57,072 bases of DNA from Geothrix sp. (GTDB lineage Bacteria > Acidobacteriota > Holophagae > Holophagales > Holophagaceae): assembly GCA_030824075.1 (NCBI GenBank), contig JAVBYJ010000030.1, positions 1 through 57,072 on the forward strand, written 5' to 3'. Of the stretch, positions 25,415 through 36,128 are shown one piece after another. Below the pieces are notes generated by a model. That model saw only the letters and a list, made by a program, of their open reading frames with translations, made no database searches and was not told where the DNA came from. Each line of letters begins with the position of its first letter. The stretch's first letter is position 1. The position numbers and the translations under genes were made by a program.

Positions 25415-25819
25415 ATGGAAGTCGCTTGGAACGCACGCTACAACACGGGCATCCAGATCGTCGACGAGCAGCATCAGGAGCTCTTCCAGATCGTGGATCG
25501 GCTGCGGCGGATGGTCCAGGATGGGGCTGACCGGGCGGGCATCGAGGCCTTGCTTGAGGTCCTTGTGGCCTGTACCGAGCGCCATTTCGCCACTGAGGAG
25601 GCCTTCATGGCGAAGGTCGGGTATCCAGACCTCGGCTCGCATCTCGATGAACATGCCTCCATGCTCACCAGCCTCCAGGAGCTGCTGGCCAAGTTCCAGG
25701 AGAGCCATCAGGCCATGGCGCTGATGGTTCCGACGTTCATGGAGGGCTGGCTCAAACATCACATCAGCGATGGGGATTTTGGGTTCGTCACCTTCCTGAA
25801 AGCCCGGAACCTGGCCTGA
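25415..25819 (+). CDS. Bacteriohemerythrin
   Basis: ATG at 25415 follows AGGAG; the longer frame upstream lacks a site. The 134-residue four-helix protein holds the non-haem di-iron ligand set His20 (DEQHQEL), His57/Glu61 (HFATEE), His76/His80 (HLDEH), and His116/Asp121 (HISDGD). Such proteins bind O2 reversibly for storage, delivery or sensing. It is a single-domain version, cytoplasmic, transcribed alone. Together with the haem-based kinase it points to oxygen or redox handling in a mostly anaerobic or microaerobic cell; that link is inference. Confidence 0.95.
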   Translation: MEVAWNARYNTGIQIVDEQHQELFQIVDRLRRMVQDGADRAGIEALLEVLVACTERHFATEEAFMAKVGYPDLGSHLDEHASMLTSLQELLAKFQESHQAMALMVPTFMEGWLKHHISDGDFGFVTFLKARNLA

Positions 25820-26024
25820 CCCCATTCCTTGGCCCCATCCCAGGTAACCAGGGTGGTGTAATTGTCGAATTTTTCTGAAAACTTCCTGGGTAAAAAAGGC
25901 ACTTGAGCCCCCAGGCGGGGATCGGGGATCCTGGGGCATCCCCCTGTCAATGGACATCCGGGTGGCATCCGCCTTCTGGAACCTTGCAGCCCAAAGACGG
26001 CCATCCTCGGCCCAGGAGTGACGC

Positions 26025-29000
26025 ATGAATCGACGTTTCACAACCCTCACGCTGACGGCCCTGGCCTGCGCCACGGTTGCCTCAGCCCAGACGTCTTCCA
26101 CCGCGGGGGCGGTGCGGGGCATGGTCAAGGACAAGGGCGGCAAGGCCGTGGCCAGCGCGACCCTGACCCTGCGCAACCGTGAGACGGGCCTCACCCGGAC
26201 CGCCGCCTCCAGCCCCCAGGGCGAGTACCACATCGGCCTTCTGCCCGTGGGCAACTACGAACTCACCGTGACCGCCTCGGGCATGCGGACCCTCAAGGAC
26301 GCGAATGTCCAGGTCTCCCTGGGCCAGAACACCATCGCGAACTTCAGCCTCGACACGGCCGAGGCCTCCGCCATGGTCGAGATCGTCGCCTCCGCCTCGG
26401 CACTTGATACCACGCAGGTGAACAGCGTGACCGCTGTGGATCAGAAGCTGGTGGAAGTGCTGCCCCTGGCCGGTGGGCGGGACTTCACCGCCCTGGTCCA
26501 GCTCACGCCTGGCTCGGTCTACGATTCGGACAACAACCGCGTGTCCGTGGAAGGTGCCCGGGGCATCCAGAACAACCTGACCATCGATGGCGCCTCGTAC
26601 CAGTCGAACTTCTTCGGCGAGCAGCGCGGCTCCACGCGCATCCCCTTCGCCTTTGGCGCCGACACCATCAAGGAACTGCAGGTCATCACCAACGCCTTTG
26701 ACGCCCAGTACGGCAATGCGGCCGGCGCGGTGATCAACGCCGTCTCCAAAACTGGTACCAATGACTTCAGCGGCTCGGCCCTGTTCCAGATCCGCCCCGA
26801 ATCCATGGTGGCCAAGATCAAACCCGTGCCCCCGCGCGTGGTGGGCGGTGTGGACCTGAACGCGTCCATCAACACCGAGCAGGCCCGGACGAAGAAGTTC
26901 TCCCAGAAGCAGTTCAACCTCAACGTGGGCGGCCCCATCATCAAGGACAAGCTGCACTACTTCGTGGGCGTGGAGACCTACAAATACAACGAGGACTTCA
27001 CGCCGAACTTCGGTCTCTCGGCCTCCGGGGGCAACAGCCTCGCCAACTTCACCCCCTTCCTGACGACCTTCGGCGGGCTGGTGATGGGCAACGACGGCCG
27101 GACGCTGGCCCAGGAGGGAGGTCGCAGCTACTCCAACGACCGCACCAACACTGTGTATTTCGGGCGTTTAGACTGGTCCATCAACGAGAACCACCGCGCC
27201 ACCCTGCGCGTAAACGCCCAGGACTGGAAGTCCGAGAACGGCACCACGTCCTTCACCAGCACCTTCGCCCCCACGACGGGCCAGACCCAGCAGGGCCTTG
27301 AGAAGAACAGCGGCCTCTCCTGGGTGGCGGAACTGAACAGTGTGTTCGGCTCCAACCTGGTGAACGAGGCCCGCATCCAGCGCGCCATCGAGCGCCGCCC
27401 CCGCTATGCCAACACCGAGGCTTCTCCCGAGTTCCAGGTGAACAGCGGCTTCACGGCCGGGCAGAACAACTTCCTGCCCAATGGCCTGGACGAGCACAGC
27501 TGGCAGGTCATCGACAACCTGACCTGGACCCAAGGCGACTGGAACGTCAAGGGCGGCGTGGACCTCCAGTTCTTCGAATTCAAGAACACCTTCTTCCGCT
27601 ACCAGAACGGATCGTTCCAGTTCGGGAACTACGGTGTGGCCAACCGCTGGGCCGCGGGCACGGTCGCCACCGGTGACACCCTCGTCTACCAGGGCGCCTT
27701 CAGCAACTACGGCGGTGCCATCTCCTACAAGTCCAAGCTCTTCTCTGGGTTTGTCCAGGGCCAGTATCAGGGTCTGCTGGATCGCCGCCTCATGCTGAGT
27801 CTGGGCGTGCGCGTTACCCGCGAGGACCAACCTGACAACCCGCGCGCCAACGCCCAGTTCCTCGGCCTGGATCAGGCCAACGACACCAGCGCCACCGATC
27901 CCCGCTTCGGCTTCACCTACGACCTCAAGGGCAACGGCAAGACGCTGATTCGCGGTGGCTACGGCTGGTTCTCCAGCCCCAACGCCAGCCTCACCGTGTC
28001 CAACACGATGAACAGCAACGGCAACACCACCTCGACCTACCAGATTTCCAACGCTGTGGCCACCAATGCCCTGTTCAATTCAGGCCTTCTTTCCTATGCC
28101 AACCGCGTTTCCGGCAGCACCCTCACCCGGCTGGATCCCTCGCTGCTTGCCACCGTGGCGAATACCAACTCGAAGCAGGGCCAAGTGTGGGATCCCAGGA
28201 ATGAACTGACGGTAGCCAAGCGCACCGCGCTGGGCGTCGAGCATTCCTACGACACCGGCTACACCGTTGGCATCCAGGGGGTGTACGCGAAGTTCGAAAA
28301 CCTCCAGTCCTTCATCAACATCAACCTGAACCAGACGGGCGCACCCGTCGGTTCCTACTACAACGATGGCTACCCCCTTACCACCAACCTTTTTGGCGGC
28401 ACTCGTCCAGGCAAGGCCATGGTGGCGGGTCGGCTCATGGACTTCGCCACGTTCGGCAACGTGTTCCTCAGCAAGAACAACGGGGAAGGCACCTACCAGG
28501 CGCTGATCCTGACCGTGTCCAAGCGGTCCGAGGATGGCTGGGGCTTCACCTCAAACGTCACCTACTCCAAGGCCAAGGATAACAATTCCAACGAGCGTAC
28601 CACCGCCAGCGCCACGTCGGATTCCAACGTCAACAACCCAGCTGATCCCTTGGCGGTCAATTCCTACAGCGACAACGACCGCCGCTGGCGGGTGGTCTTC
28701 GCTGGTTACTTCCCCATCTACTGGGGCATCCAGGGTGCGGTGAACTTCAGCTACACCTCGGGCCGTCCCTACAGTTCCATTGCCTCGGCGGATCTGAACG
28801 GCGACGGTGGCCGCAATGACTACTACGGCGGCACTGAGCGCAACCAGTTCCGGCAGCCTTCCGTCCGCACCCTGGACCTCCGCCTGAACCGGGACTTCAA
28901 GATCGCCAGCCGCTTCGAGATCCAGACCTTCATCGACGTGTTCAACGTCATGAACTGGGCCAACCAGCGCACCACCCTCACCACCAACCAGCCCACGGCC

Positions 29001-29072
29001 GATTTCGGCTTCATCAACCTGCCGGACCGCAACACCCGCGAGGTCCAGCTCGGCGTTCGCGCCAAGTTCTGA
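26025..29072 (+). CDS. Large TonB-dependent receptor, Oar-like
   Basis: 1015 residues with an AGGAG site 8 bp before the ATG. A signal peptide (TLTLTALACATVASAQ) is followed by a carboxypeptidase-regulatory domain (GMVKDKGGKAVASATLTLRN to ~100), a plug with NNLTIDGASYQSN and GNAAGAVINAVSKTGTNDFSG, and a very long Asn/Ser/Thr-rich barrel ending REVQLGVRAKF. This is the Oar/acidobacterial receptor type, often among the most abundant outer-membrane proteins of the group. Substrate unknown. It shares only architecture with the receptor at 3284. It ends in a strong bidirectional terminator facing the chemoreceptor gene. Confidence 0.93.
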   Translation: MNRRFTTLTLTALACATVASAQTSSTAGAVRGMVKDKGGKAVASATLTLRNRETGLTRTAASSPQGEYHIGLLPVGNYELTVTASGMRTLKDANVQVSLGQNTIANFSLDTAEASAMVEIVASASALDTTQVNSVTAVDQKLVEVLPLAGGRDFTALVQLTPGSVYDSDNNRVSVEGARGIQNNLTIDGASYQSNFFGEQRGSTRIPFAFGADTIKELQVITNAFDAQYGNAAGAVINAVSKTGTNDFSGSALFQIRPESMVAKIKPVPPRVVGGVDLNASINTEQARTKKFSQKQFNLNVGGPIIKDKLHYFVGVETYKYNEDFTPNFGLSASGGNSLANFTPFLTTFGGLVMGNDGRTLAQEGGRSYSNDRTNTVYFGRLDWSINENHRATLRVNAQDWKSENGTTSFTSTFAPTTGQTQQGLEKNSGLSWVAELNSVFGSNLVNEARIQRAIERRPRYANTEASPEFQVNSGFTAGQNNFLPNGLDEHSWQVIDNLTWTQGDWNVKGGVDLQFFEFKNTFFRYQNGSFQFGNYGVANRWAAGTVATGDTLVYQGAFSNYGGAISYKSKLFSGFVQGQYQGLLDRRLMLSLGVRVTREDQPDNPRANAQFLGLDQANDTSATDPRFGFTYDLKGNGKTLIRGGYGWFSSPNASLTVSNTMNSNGNTTSTYQISNAVATNALFNSGLLSYANRVSGSTLTRLDPSLLATVANTNSKQGQVWDPRNELTVAKRTALGVEHSYDTGYTVGIQGVYAKFENLQSFININLNQTGAPVGSYYNDGYPLTTNLFGGTRPGKAMVAGRLMDFATFGNVFLSKNNGEGTYQALILTVSKRSEDGWGFTSNVTYSKAKDNNSNERTTASATSDSNVNNPADPLAVNSYSDNDRRWRVVFAGYFPIYWGIQGAVNFSYTSGRPYSSIASADLNGDGGRNDYYGGTERNQFRQPSVRTLDLRLNRDFKIASRFEIQTFIDVFNVMNWANQRTTLTTNQPTADFGFINLPDRNTREVQLGVRAKF

Positions 29073-29085
29073 TGCTCCTTGAGCC

Positions 29086-29121
29086 AAAAGAAAGGCCCCG
29101 CATTCGCGGGGCCTTTCTTTT
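29086..29121. terminator. Bidirectional intrinsic terminator
   Basis: GAAAGGCCCCGC-ATTC-GCGGGGCCTTTC is a perfect 12-bp stem, flanked by AAAA on the left and TTTT on the right. It serves both the TonB receptor gene and the convergent chemoreceptor gene. Confidence 0.93.
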
Positions 29122-29134
29122 AGAGCGGAAGGGA

Positions 29135-30688
29135 TCAGATCCGGAACCTCGCCACAATGGCATTGAGCTGTTCGGCCAGGTGGCTGAGCTCTTCCACGGT
29201 GCGGGTGGATTCCTTGATGGTGGCGGCCATTTCTTCCATGGCTGCGGCGTTCTGCTCGGCGATGGCCGTAAGGCTGCCCATGGCCGAGACCACGGACTTG
29301 CTGTCGTGGCTCTGAGTCTCGCTCTGGCCGCCGATGGTCTTCATGCGCTCGGCCGAGTCGGTGATGGCGCTCTGGATGCTATTCAAGGCCTCGCCTGCGG
29401 TGTTCACCATCTTGGTGCCATCCCCGATGGCACGGTTCGATGTCTGGATGAGGGCGGTGATCTCCTTGGCGGCCGTGGCGCTGCGCTCAGCCAGTTTGCG
29501 GACCTCCTCGGCGACCACGGCGAAGCCCTTGCCATGCTCACCCGCCTTGGCGGCCTCGATGGCGGCATTCAGGGAGAGCAGGTTGGTCTGATTGGCGATT
29601 TCGGTGATCACCGTGAGAATGTTGCCGATCTGCTTCGAGTTCTGGTTGATGGCCTGCATGCCGGTGATGGCGCTTCCGACCGCCGTCCCGCCTTTACCCG
29701 CAGCCTGCTGGGCCTGCTCGAAGACCTGGAGGGCATCCGCCACGTTGGAATTGACCACCTGGGAGGCAGCGGCGATGCCCTGGACGCTGCTGGTGGTGGT
29801 GGTGACGCTGGCTTTCTGGTTCTCGGCCGCCTGGGCGATGCTCTGCGCCGTGCTGTGCATCTCAGACATGCCGGCTGACATCTGGAGCGAACCGGAGGCG
29901 ATGTTGGTGGAAATCGCCATCACCTGCTGGATGATCTGATGGATGTTTTCCACGAAGCGGTTGAAGTGGCCGGCCAGGGCCGCGATTTCGTCCTTGCCGT
30001 GGACATCGAGACGGGCGGTGAGATCGCCCTCGCCCTCGGAGATGTCCCGCATGCGCTTCTGGATGTTTTCGAGGGGCGTGACGATGGTGTTGCCCAGGAA
30101 AAAGGCCGCGCCAATGCCGGCACCCAGCATCAGGAGGCCCAGCACGGCCATGCCGAGGAGGGCCCCTGCCTGATCTTTGTGCAGGCGCTCCCGGTTGACG
30201 AGGAGCACCAGGTAGGATTTCACCGGGGCCCCGTCGATCTTCACCAGCTCGCCCACCACCAGGTAGCCGTCTTTCTCCAGGAACAGGTGGTCCTTGGAAA
30301 GATCCTTCTTCTCAGCCCCGGAGAGGACCATGTCTGCATATGGGGCCAAGTCGATCTGACTGGCTTTGGCCTTGGATTTGGTCACGACCTTGGCGGCGCC
30401 GGTGGCCGGATCCCGGGAGACAAGGGCGGCCTGGGTGATGTCGGCGTCATCCTTCATGCCGTCCAGGCCCCGTTCCACCAGACCGAGGTCTTCAAATTGG
30501 ACACCGGACTGGATGCCGTCCGAGACCAGCGCGGCGAGGCTGGCAGCCTTCAGCCTGAGGCCGTCATTGAGGGCGGAATTGAGCCGCCAGAGCGAGAAGG
30601 CCGTGGAAGCGATGCCGAGCACGGCCGCGAGGGCCAGGATCGAATACAACAGCTTCTTGCGAATGTTGAGGTTGTTCCAGAAATCCAT
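29135..30688 (-). CDS. Methyl-accepting chemotaxis protein with dCache-like periplasmic loop
   Basis: ATG at 30688 follows AGGGGCGG; a start ten codons earlier is unlikely. The 517-residue protein has a transmembrane segment ~10-33, a ~120-residue periplasmic region with phosphate- and Lys-rich turns, a second transmembrane segment ~163-190, a HAMP domain ([20 protein letters not shown]) and a signalling hairpin with the tip [20 protein letters not shown]. The chemosensory cytoplasmic domain has the usual heptads. The periplasmic domain is not one I can name. It is not part of the chemotaxis operon 13 kb away, so it may feed that or another array. Confidence 0.93.
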   Translation of the reverse strand: MDFWNNLNIRKKLLYSILALAAVLGIASTAFSLWRLNSALNDGLRLKAASLAALVSDGIQSGVQFEDLGLVERGLDGMKDDADITQAALVSRDPATGAAKVVTKSKAKASQIDLAPYADMVLSGAEKKDLSKDHLFLEKDGYLVVGELVKIDGAPVKSYLVLLVNRERLHKDQAGALLGMAVLGLLMLGAGIGAAFFLGNTIVTPLENIQKRMRDISEGEGDLTARLDVHGKDEIAALAGHFNRFVENIHQIIQQVMAISTNIASGSLQMSAGMSEMHSTAQSIAQAAENQKASVTTTTSSVQGIAAASQVVNSNVADALQVFEQAQQAAGKGGTAVGSAITGMQAINQNSKQIGNILTVITEIANQTNLLSLNAAIEAAKAGEHGKGFAVVAEEVRKLAERSATAAKEITALIQTSNRAIGDGTKMVNTAGEALNSIQSAITDSAERMKTIGGQSETQSHDSKSVVSAMGSLTAIAEQNAAAMEEMAATIKESTRTVEELSHLAEQLNAIVARFRI

Positions 30689-30764
30689 AGGTCCGCCCCT
30701 AGAGGTGTTCCGTCGCATCGGGCGGCCTGGATGAGGAGTTGAATTTCGGAGCGGGAGCCGGGCC

Positions 30765-33185
30765 CTAACGCAGGGTCACCACCGTGGCTCCGGCTCCTCC
30801 CTGAGCCTGAGGGGCGTCCTCGACGCGGGAGATGCCGGGGTGGCCACGCAGGGCCTCCCGGACTGCGGCTTTCAATTTTCCGGTTCCATGCCCGTGGACG
30901 ATGCGGATGAACCGGCACCCCGCGGCCAGCGCCTCCTCCACAAAGCGGTAGACGTCGCTGTCCACGTCGTCGCTGGCGCGGCCGATGAGGTTGATCTCCG
31001 ATTCCATCTCCTGGACCTCGGCCCGCACCCTCACCTTGCCGGAGGCTCTCGGCGCGGCCTCCCGGGCCCCGATGGGCTCCAGTTCCCCCAATCGACATTC
31101 CAGGCGGCGGCCCTGCACGCTCTCCAGCGTGGCCCGGTCGCCCCTGAGCGCGAGGACCCTGCCTTCGACGCCCAGGCCCCGGTGGCGGGCGAAGCCGCCG
31201 ACGAGGACTTCTATAGTTGTGGACAGTTTGGTTCGGCCTTTGGCGGGCGTCAGTTCCGCCTCGGCGAGACGCGTCAGCTGCTTCACCCGCTCATGGGCCT
31301 CCGTGCCCAGGCGATCGGCGTTCACCGTAGCCGCCTTCTGACGCTCCTTCAGGTCCCTCACCAGCCGCTTGCTTTCGTGGTCGAGGAAGTCCAGCACCCG
31401 GTCCACCTTCTCCTTCGAGTCCTTTTGGAAGGCCTCACGATCCAGCCACAGCTTTTCTTCCCGTTGACGAAGGATCTCCCGGTCCTTCTCGGCGGCGACC
31501 TGCTGCTGGCGCAGGACCTCGGCCTCCTCCAACAGGCGCGTGCGCTCCGCCTCCAATTCCCGCAGGAAGTCGCGCCAGTCCTGTTCCCGCTTTCCAAGGA
31601 CCTTGCCGGCGTGGTCGAGCACCGAGGCTGGCAGGCCCAGCTTGGCGGCGATGGTGAGGGCCCGGCTCTGACCCGGCTGGCCCACCAGCAGCCGGTAGGT
31701 GGGGGCCAGGCGGTCCTCGTCGAATTGGACCGAGGCGTTCTGGAAGCGCGTGTGGCGCAGGGCCCATTGGCTGATCTCGCCCAGGTGGGTGGAGCAGAGG
31801 ATCCAGCAGTGGCGGCGCGACAGGGTCTGGAGCAGGGCGATGCCGAGGGCGGCCCCCTCCTTGGGATCGGTGCCGGTGCCCAGTTCATCCAGGAGCACCA
31901 AACCGCCGTCATGGACACTTTTGAGGATCTCCTTCAGATGCAAAATATGGCTACTGAAGGTCGAAAGGCTTCCGGTGATCGTTTGGTGATCCCCGATGTC
32001 GGCATGAAGGCTGGGCAGGGCCGGGAGGCTGGATCCCTCCCGGGCAGGCACGGCGCAGCCGCAGGCGGCCAGGGCCGACAGCAGCCCCACGGTCTTGAGG
32101 ACCACCGTTTTCCCGCCGGTGTTAGAGCCGGAGATGATTAGGCCTGGTCTTCCGGGTTCCATCACCAGGTTGAGGGGCACCACGGGGTGGGCCAGGGGCT
32201 CCAAGCCCATGGCCTCCCGCACGGCGGGCAGCAGCAGGGGATGACGGGCCTCCAGGAGGCAGAGGCGGCCCTGTTCCGAACCGGCGGCGAGTTCGGGGAG
32301 GTGGCCATCGCACAGGGCCGCCCAGCGCAGGAGGGCGAGCCCCTGGTCGGCCCTGGCCTGAAGGTCGCGCCACCGGAGGAAGTCCTCCCGGCGGGCCCGC
32401 AGGTCCGCCAACAGGTCCCGCAGAAAGGCCTGGACGGCCTGGGCGTAGTCCCGGTCGGCCTCCACAAAGGCGTTGTTAAGAGGGACGGCGTCCATCGGCT
32501 CGATGAAGACCGTGGCTCCGCTGCCGCTGCGGTCCAGCACCAGGCCGGGCACGGATCCCCGACGCTCCTGGCGCACGGGCAGGCAGTACCGGCCATTGCG
32601 CTCGACGACCATGGCCTCTTTGAAGGCGTCCGGGGCGGCGCGCAACAGTTTCTGGAGCTTGGCCTGCACGGATTGGAAAGCGTCCTGCCGCTGGCGGTGC
32701 AGACTGGCCAAGGCTGGGATGCGCAGGGGGTCCAGCTGGCCGTCGGCGGTGAAGCCCTTCGCCAGCCGCTCCGCCAGGGGCGTCGGGTCCGGCAATAGCG
32801 CCGCCGTCACCTGGAGCCGGTCGATCCCCAGGTGTGTGCCCGGCGGGGCTGGGCGCGACTCCGGCCAGGGCAGGGAAGCCAGGCTTTGCAGCAACAGGGC
32901 TAGGCCTTTCAGACCATCCTTCAGCTGGCGCCAGTGGTCCGGCAACAGCCACCCTGCCGGGTTCAGCAGCTCCTCCAAGGCGTCATCCATTGGTAGGACA
33001 GGAAACCGGTCCGGCGAGGCGGCCCAGGGATCCTGGAGTTCCATCTGGTGGAGGCGGCGGAGGCCCGCGAACCCATCCCAGGGATGCATCCCGCCCAGGG
33101 CCTCCCGGGCTGGGAGAGTCCTTGCGCCCGACTGGATCAGGCGGATGGCTTCGGGGAATTCGAGGGCTTCAAGTTCGGGATTCAT
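30765..33185 (-). CDS. mutS2: Endonuclease MutS2
   Basis: 806 residues in the MutS2 order: core and clamp helices, then the ATPase with Walker [14 protein letters not shown] (~350), [14 protein letters not shown] (Walker B) and CSTHLGE, then a long charged coiled coil, and a C-terminal Smr nuclease domain ([20 protein letters not shown] ... [15 protein letters not shown]). Unlike MutS it lacks the mismatch-recognition domain. MutS2 suppresses recombination and rescues collided ribosomes by splitting them. It lies directly after the rpsU terminator, on the same strand, 35 bp away. Confidence 0.95.
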   Translation of the reverse strand: MNPELEALEFPEAIRLIQSGARTLPAREALGGMHPWDGFAGLRRLHQMELQDPWAASPDRFPVLPMDDALEELLNPAGWLLPDHWRQLKDGLKGLALLLQSLASLPWPESRPAPPGTHLGIDRLQVTAALLPDPTPLAERLAKGFTADGQLDPLRIPALASLHRQRQDAFQSVQAKLQKLLRAAPDAFKEAMVVERNGRYCLPVRQERRGSVPGLVLDRSGSGATVFIEPMDAVPLNNAFVEADRDYAQAVQAFLRDLLADLRARREDFLRWRDLQARADQGLALLRWAALCDGHLPELAAGSEQGRLCLLEARHPLLLPAVREAMGLEPLAHPVVPLNLVMEPGRPGLIISGSNTGGKTVVLKTVGLLSALAACGCAVPAREGSSLPALPSLHADIGDHQTITGSLSTFSSHILHLKEILKSVHDGGLVLLDELGTGTDPKEGAALGIALLQTLSRRHCWILCSTHLGEISQWALRHTRFQNASVQFDEDRLAPTYRLLVGQPGQSRALTIAAKLGLPASVLDHAGKVLGKREQDWRDFLRELEAERTRLLEEAEVLRQQQVAAEKDREILRQREEKLWLDREAFQKDSKEKVDRVLDFLDHESKRLVRDLKERQKAATVNADRLGTEAHERVKQLTRLAEAELTPAKGRTKLSTTIEVLVGGFARHRGLGVEGRVLALRGDRATLESVQGRRLECRLGELEPIGAREAAPRASGKVRVRAEVQEMESEINLIGRASDDVDSDVYRFVEEALAAGCRFIRIVHGHGTGKLKAAVREALRGHPGISRVEDAPQAQGGAGATVVTLR

Positions 33186-33220
33186 GGGATCAGGCTTCAG
33201 GCTCCAGGTTTCAGTAAATC

Positions 33221-33248
33221 AAAAGGCCCGCTTTCGCGGGCCTTTTTT
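33221..33248. terminator. Intrinsic terminator between rpsU and mutS2
   Basis: GGCCCGC-TTTC-GCGGGCC is a 7-bp stem with AAAA before it and TTTTTT after it, so it works from both sides. On the minus strand it ends the rpsU transcript, with the mini-ORF inside that transcript. Confidence 0.9.
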
Positions 33249-33270
33249 GCAGAGGAAGCAACGCTTCATC

Positions 33271-33339
33271 TCAACCGATCATGCGACGCTCTTGCGCGAG
33301 GCGCTTCAGGATCTTCTTCTCGGTATTCGCTGCGCTCAT
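33271..33339 (-). CDS. 22-residue mini-ORF repeating the S21 C-terminal tail
   Basis: Downstream of rpsU, before its terminator, lies ATG (33339) with a GGGAGG site 7 bp away, encoding [22 protein letters not shown]. The last 15 residues equal the S21 end except Ile for Thr. The DNA (33271-33319) repeats the rpsU 3' end (33375-33423) with three substitutions, two of them synonymous. The fresh start codon and ribosome site are not part of the repeat. It could be a translated peptide competing with or complementing S21, or a decaying duplication with a chance start. The sequence relation is firm; the function is unknown. Confidence 0.55.
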   Translation of the reverse strand: MSAANTEKKILKRLAQERRMIG

Positions 33340-33374
33340 ACACGAGACCTCCCGCTTCAAACCTCGAAACAGGA

Positions 33375-33581
33375 TCAACCGATCATGCGCCGCTCTTGTG
33401 CGAGGCGCTTCAGGGTCTTCTTACGGGCGGCGAGCATCTTGCGCTTGCGCTTGGCGCTGGGCTTCTCGTAGTGCTGACGCTTTTTCAGCTCGCTGAGAAT
33501 GCCGGACTTCTCGCACTTCCGCTTGAAGCGGCGAAGGGCGAACTCGAAGGTTTCGTCTTCTTTGACCTTGACCAAAGGCAT
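33375..33581 (-). CDS. rpsU: Small ribosomal subunit protein bS21
   Basis: The 68-residue protein begins [20 protein letters not shown] and ends in the basic tail of bS21. Its ATG at 33581 follows a very strong AAAGGAGGTG. S21 contacts the 16S 3' end and affects initiation of mRNAs with Shine-Dalgarno sites. It is transcribed with the mini-ORF just downstream and is divergent from the Ser/Thr kinase by 142 bp. Confidence 0.96.
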   Translation of the reverse strand: MPLVKVKEDETFEFALRRFKRKCEKSGILSELKKRQHYEKPSAKRKRKMLAARKKTLKRLAQERRMIG

Positions 33582-33723
33582 ATGGATGCACCTCCTTTCC
33601 CGTGGATTTCGATCAGGGCTGCCAGGCAGGACCGGACCGAACGAGAAGTCTATCTTGAATTCCGAGTTATGGCGAGGTCGAAGGCCTCCCGCTACCCTGG
33701 ATACTTCCTCTAACCGGAGCCTC

Positions 33724-35703
33724 ATGCCCCGCCCCCTGCTTCTGATCGTGGACGGCGAGTCCCTGCGGACTCCCAGTCTGGTGTCCGCCATGGAAGGCGA
33801 CGGGTGGGCGATCAGGTGGATCCCCGCCTCGGGCGCGCGCGCGTTTCTGGACGGAGGGCAGCTGCCGGACCTTCTGTTGCTTGATTCAGCCACGCCGGGG
33901 GAGGCGGGCTACGACTTGGCCCGCGCGCTGCTCGAACGAAAGCCCGGGCTACCGGTGCTGTTGCTTGTTGAAGGAGCGGGTTCCGAACCGGGAGATCAGG
34001 CGTATCAAGTGGGCGTTCAGACCTTCCTGGAGCGCAATCAGCCAGACGAGGCCTTCATGGCCGCGCTCCGAGGCTACCGTCCCAGCACAGCCAAGCTCAC
34101 GGCGGACGATATCTTCGGGGACCTCCTGGAGGATCTGGACCGTCCCGCTGCCGCTCCCCCCGCGGATCCCTTTGCGCTGTTCACCGGGAGCCAAGCGCCG
34201 GCCGACCCTTTGCGAACCCAGGCACCCCTCAGCGCCGCCGATATCTTCGGCCAGGTGCTGGAGGAAGTGGAGGCCCTGCCCGTGGCCGTCCCCGAACGGG
34301 GCAAGCTGCCGGTGCCTTCGGTCAAAAGGGCGACAACCCTGCTTCCGGCTCGCCAGGTGCCACTACCCCCGGTTCCGGCCGACGCCTCGTTAACCGAGCC
34401 CCTGGGGCCTTCGGATTTTACGTTGAGCGGCATCTCCGGGGTGAAGGATCCCTTCGAGTGGGCGCCCGCCTCGCCCCGGGTCGTGACCCCTTCGCGGCCC
34501 TTGGCCCCCGGGGCTCCCGAGGCCATTGAGGAATATGGGAACTACTTCCTGTTGGAGAAGATCGCCGTGGGCGGCATGGCGGAGCTCTTCAAGGCCCAGC
34601 AGCGGGGTGTTCAGGGCTTCCAGAAGATCGTGGCGATCAAGCGCATCCTGCCGCACTTCAGCGATAACGAGGACTTTGTCACGATGTTCATCGACGAGGC
34701 CAAGCTGGCGGCCCAGTTGACCCATCCAAACATCGTGCAGATCTTCGATCTCGGAAAGGCGGGCAGTTCCTACTACATCGCCATGGAGTATGTGAACGGC
34801 CGGGACCTCCGCACCCTGCTGCGAAAAGTGCGTGAATACAACCTGCCCTTTCCCGAGCAGGTGGCGGCCTTCGTGGTGATGAAGGTGGCTGCGGCGCTCG
34901 ACTACGCTCATCGCAAGCGGGGTTTCGACGACCGGGAACTGAAGCTCGTCCATCGGGACATCAGCCCGCAGAACGTGATCCTCTCCACAGAGGGCGCCGT
35001 GAAGCTCGTCGACTTTGGCATCGCCAAGGCCGCCAGCAAGGCCAGCCATACCGGAGCCGGGGCGCTCAAAGGGAAACTGCTCTACATGAGCCCAGAGCAG
35101 GCCACCGGGCAGCCCCTGGACAACCGTTCCGACCTGTACTCCCTCGGCCTCGTGCTCTTCGAATTGCTTACGGGCGAGCGCTGCTTCCAGGCTGATTCGG
35201 AACTGGGCGTACTGGAGAAGGTGCGCCTGGGCCGCATCGCGGACCTCGCAAGCCTGAATCCCAACGTGTCGAGGGAGATGGCGGGCATCGTGAATCGGGC
35301 CCTGCAGAAGGGGGTTGATCACCGCTATCCCTCGGCCCGGTTCATGGAGCGGGACCTGCGTGACTACCTTCAGCGGGAGGGAAGCTCCATCACCGAGCAT
35401 GATGTGGCCGAGTACATGAACACCCTGCTCAACGGATCCAGGGACCACCTGGAGGCCCTGGTTTCCACCCGCTTCCCCCTCCCGGCCAGCCTCACCAGCG
35501 GGACCCATCGAGTGCCTGGGGACCTGACCGGCACCACGGCGGCCCACCGCAATTCCCTGCCACGGGCGGATACGGTCGTGGAATCCCCGCTTGTGCCGGC
35601 ACCTGACGTGATCATTCCCGAGCGCCCCCGCTGGCTGCTTCCGGTGATCCTGACGTTGGCTGTGATCCTCGTCATCATGCTGGCCGTGGCCGGCTGGTCT
35701 TGA
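33724..35703 (+). CDS. Ser/Thr protein kinase with degenerate receiver domain and C-terminal membrane anchor
   Basis: ATG at 33724 with CCGGAG; the frame upstream is antisense to rpsU. The 659-residue protein has an N-terminal receiver-like fold ([10 protein letters not shown] ... LLLDSATPG) that has lost one acidic-pocket residue and the Lys (FLERN in place of FL-KP), so it is probably not phosphorylated. A ~150-residue linker holds two near-repeats of a short motif, [12 protein letters not shown] and [12 protein letters not shown]. The Hanks-type kinase domain (~271-540) has Lys306, HRD at 410-412 and DFG at 430-432. A C-terminal transmembrane helix (~639-656) ends almost at the terminus. 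It resembles myxobacterial-type kinases. Targets are unknown. Confidence 0.9.
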   Translation: MPRPLLLIVDGESLRTPSLVSAMEGDGWAIRWIPASGARAFLDGGQLPDLLLLDSATPGEAGYDLARALLERKPGLPVLLLVEGAGSEPGDQAYQVGVQTFLERNQPDEAFMAALRGYRPSTAKLTADDIFGDLLEDLDRPAAAPPADPFALFTGSQAPADPLRTQAPLSAADIFGQVLEEVEALPVAVPERGKLPVPSVKRATTLLPARQVPLPPVPADASLTEPLGPSDFTLSGISGVKDPFEWAPASPRVVTPSRPLAPGAPEAIEEYGNYFLLEKIAVGGMAELFKAQQRGVQGFQKIVAIKRILPHFSDNEDFVTMFIDEAKLAAQLTHPNIVQIFDLGKAGSSYYIAMEYVNGRDLRTLLRKVREYNLPFPEQVAAFVVMKVAAALDYAHRKRGFDDRELKLVHRDISPQNVILSTEGAVKLVDFGIAKAASKASHTGAGALKGKLLYMSPEQATGQPLDNRSDLYSLGLVLFELLTGERCFQADSELGVLEKVRLGRIADLASLNPNVSREMAGIVNRALQKGVDHRYPSARFMERDLRDYLQREGSSITEHDVAEYMNTLLNGSRDHLEALVSTRFPLPASLTSGTHRVPGDLTGTTAAHRNSLPRADTVVESPLVPAPDVIIPERPRWLLPVILTLAVILVIMLAVAGWS

Positions 35704-35757
35704 AGCGGGATAAGCTCGACATTACCAATACTGTTTTTCATCCCCCCGGGAGCATCC

Positions 35758-35988
35758 ATGGATCTGAGCCAGGACCAGAAAGCCTTCTACGAGACGACCC
35801 GCGAGCGCTGCCGCTCGGAGGTATCACAAATCAACAACACCATCGCCTCTGAAGTGCAGCGCGTGAAGGATCTGCTCACCAGCCTGAGCAACCGCAAGAC
35901 CGCCGTGCTCCAGATGTACGGGGCTGCCTGTGAAGTGCTGGGCGAAGAGAACGATCTCGCCGAAGAATCCATCGAGATCGAATTCTAG
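35758..35988 (+). CDS. Small coiled-coil protein, unknown
   Basis: A 76-residue acidic protein starting 54 bp after the kinase gene with a GGGAG site. It is almost entirely helical with heptad-like Val/Leu spacing (SEVSQINNTIASEVQRVKDL ... LAEESIEIEF). No signal or membrane segment is visible. Its place after the kinase suggests a shared transcript, and it could be a partner or substrate. I recognise no family. Confidence 0.6.
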   Translation: MDLSQDQKAFYETTRERCRSEVSQINNTIASEVQRVKDLLTSLSNRKTAVLQMYGAACEVLGEENDLAEESIEIEF

Positions 35989-36128
35989 CGGACGAAGCCC
36001 AGACGGGTGGCCCAGACGACGGGTAGCGAGGGGCGCCGCCATGCAGCGCACTGAGCCGGAACCCGTGGGGCTGAGCCTCACACCCAGGTGATTCACTGTT
36101 CCAAGGGTGGTGGCGGCACAGCTGGGGG

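Noticed and set aside
30840..32141. 433-codon plus-strand frame opposite mutS2
   Set aside because: Shadow frame with repetitive GC-driven composition; the MutS2 Walker and Smr motifs are on the minus strand.
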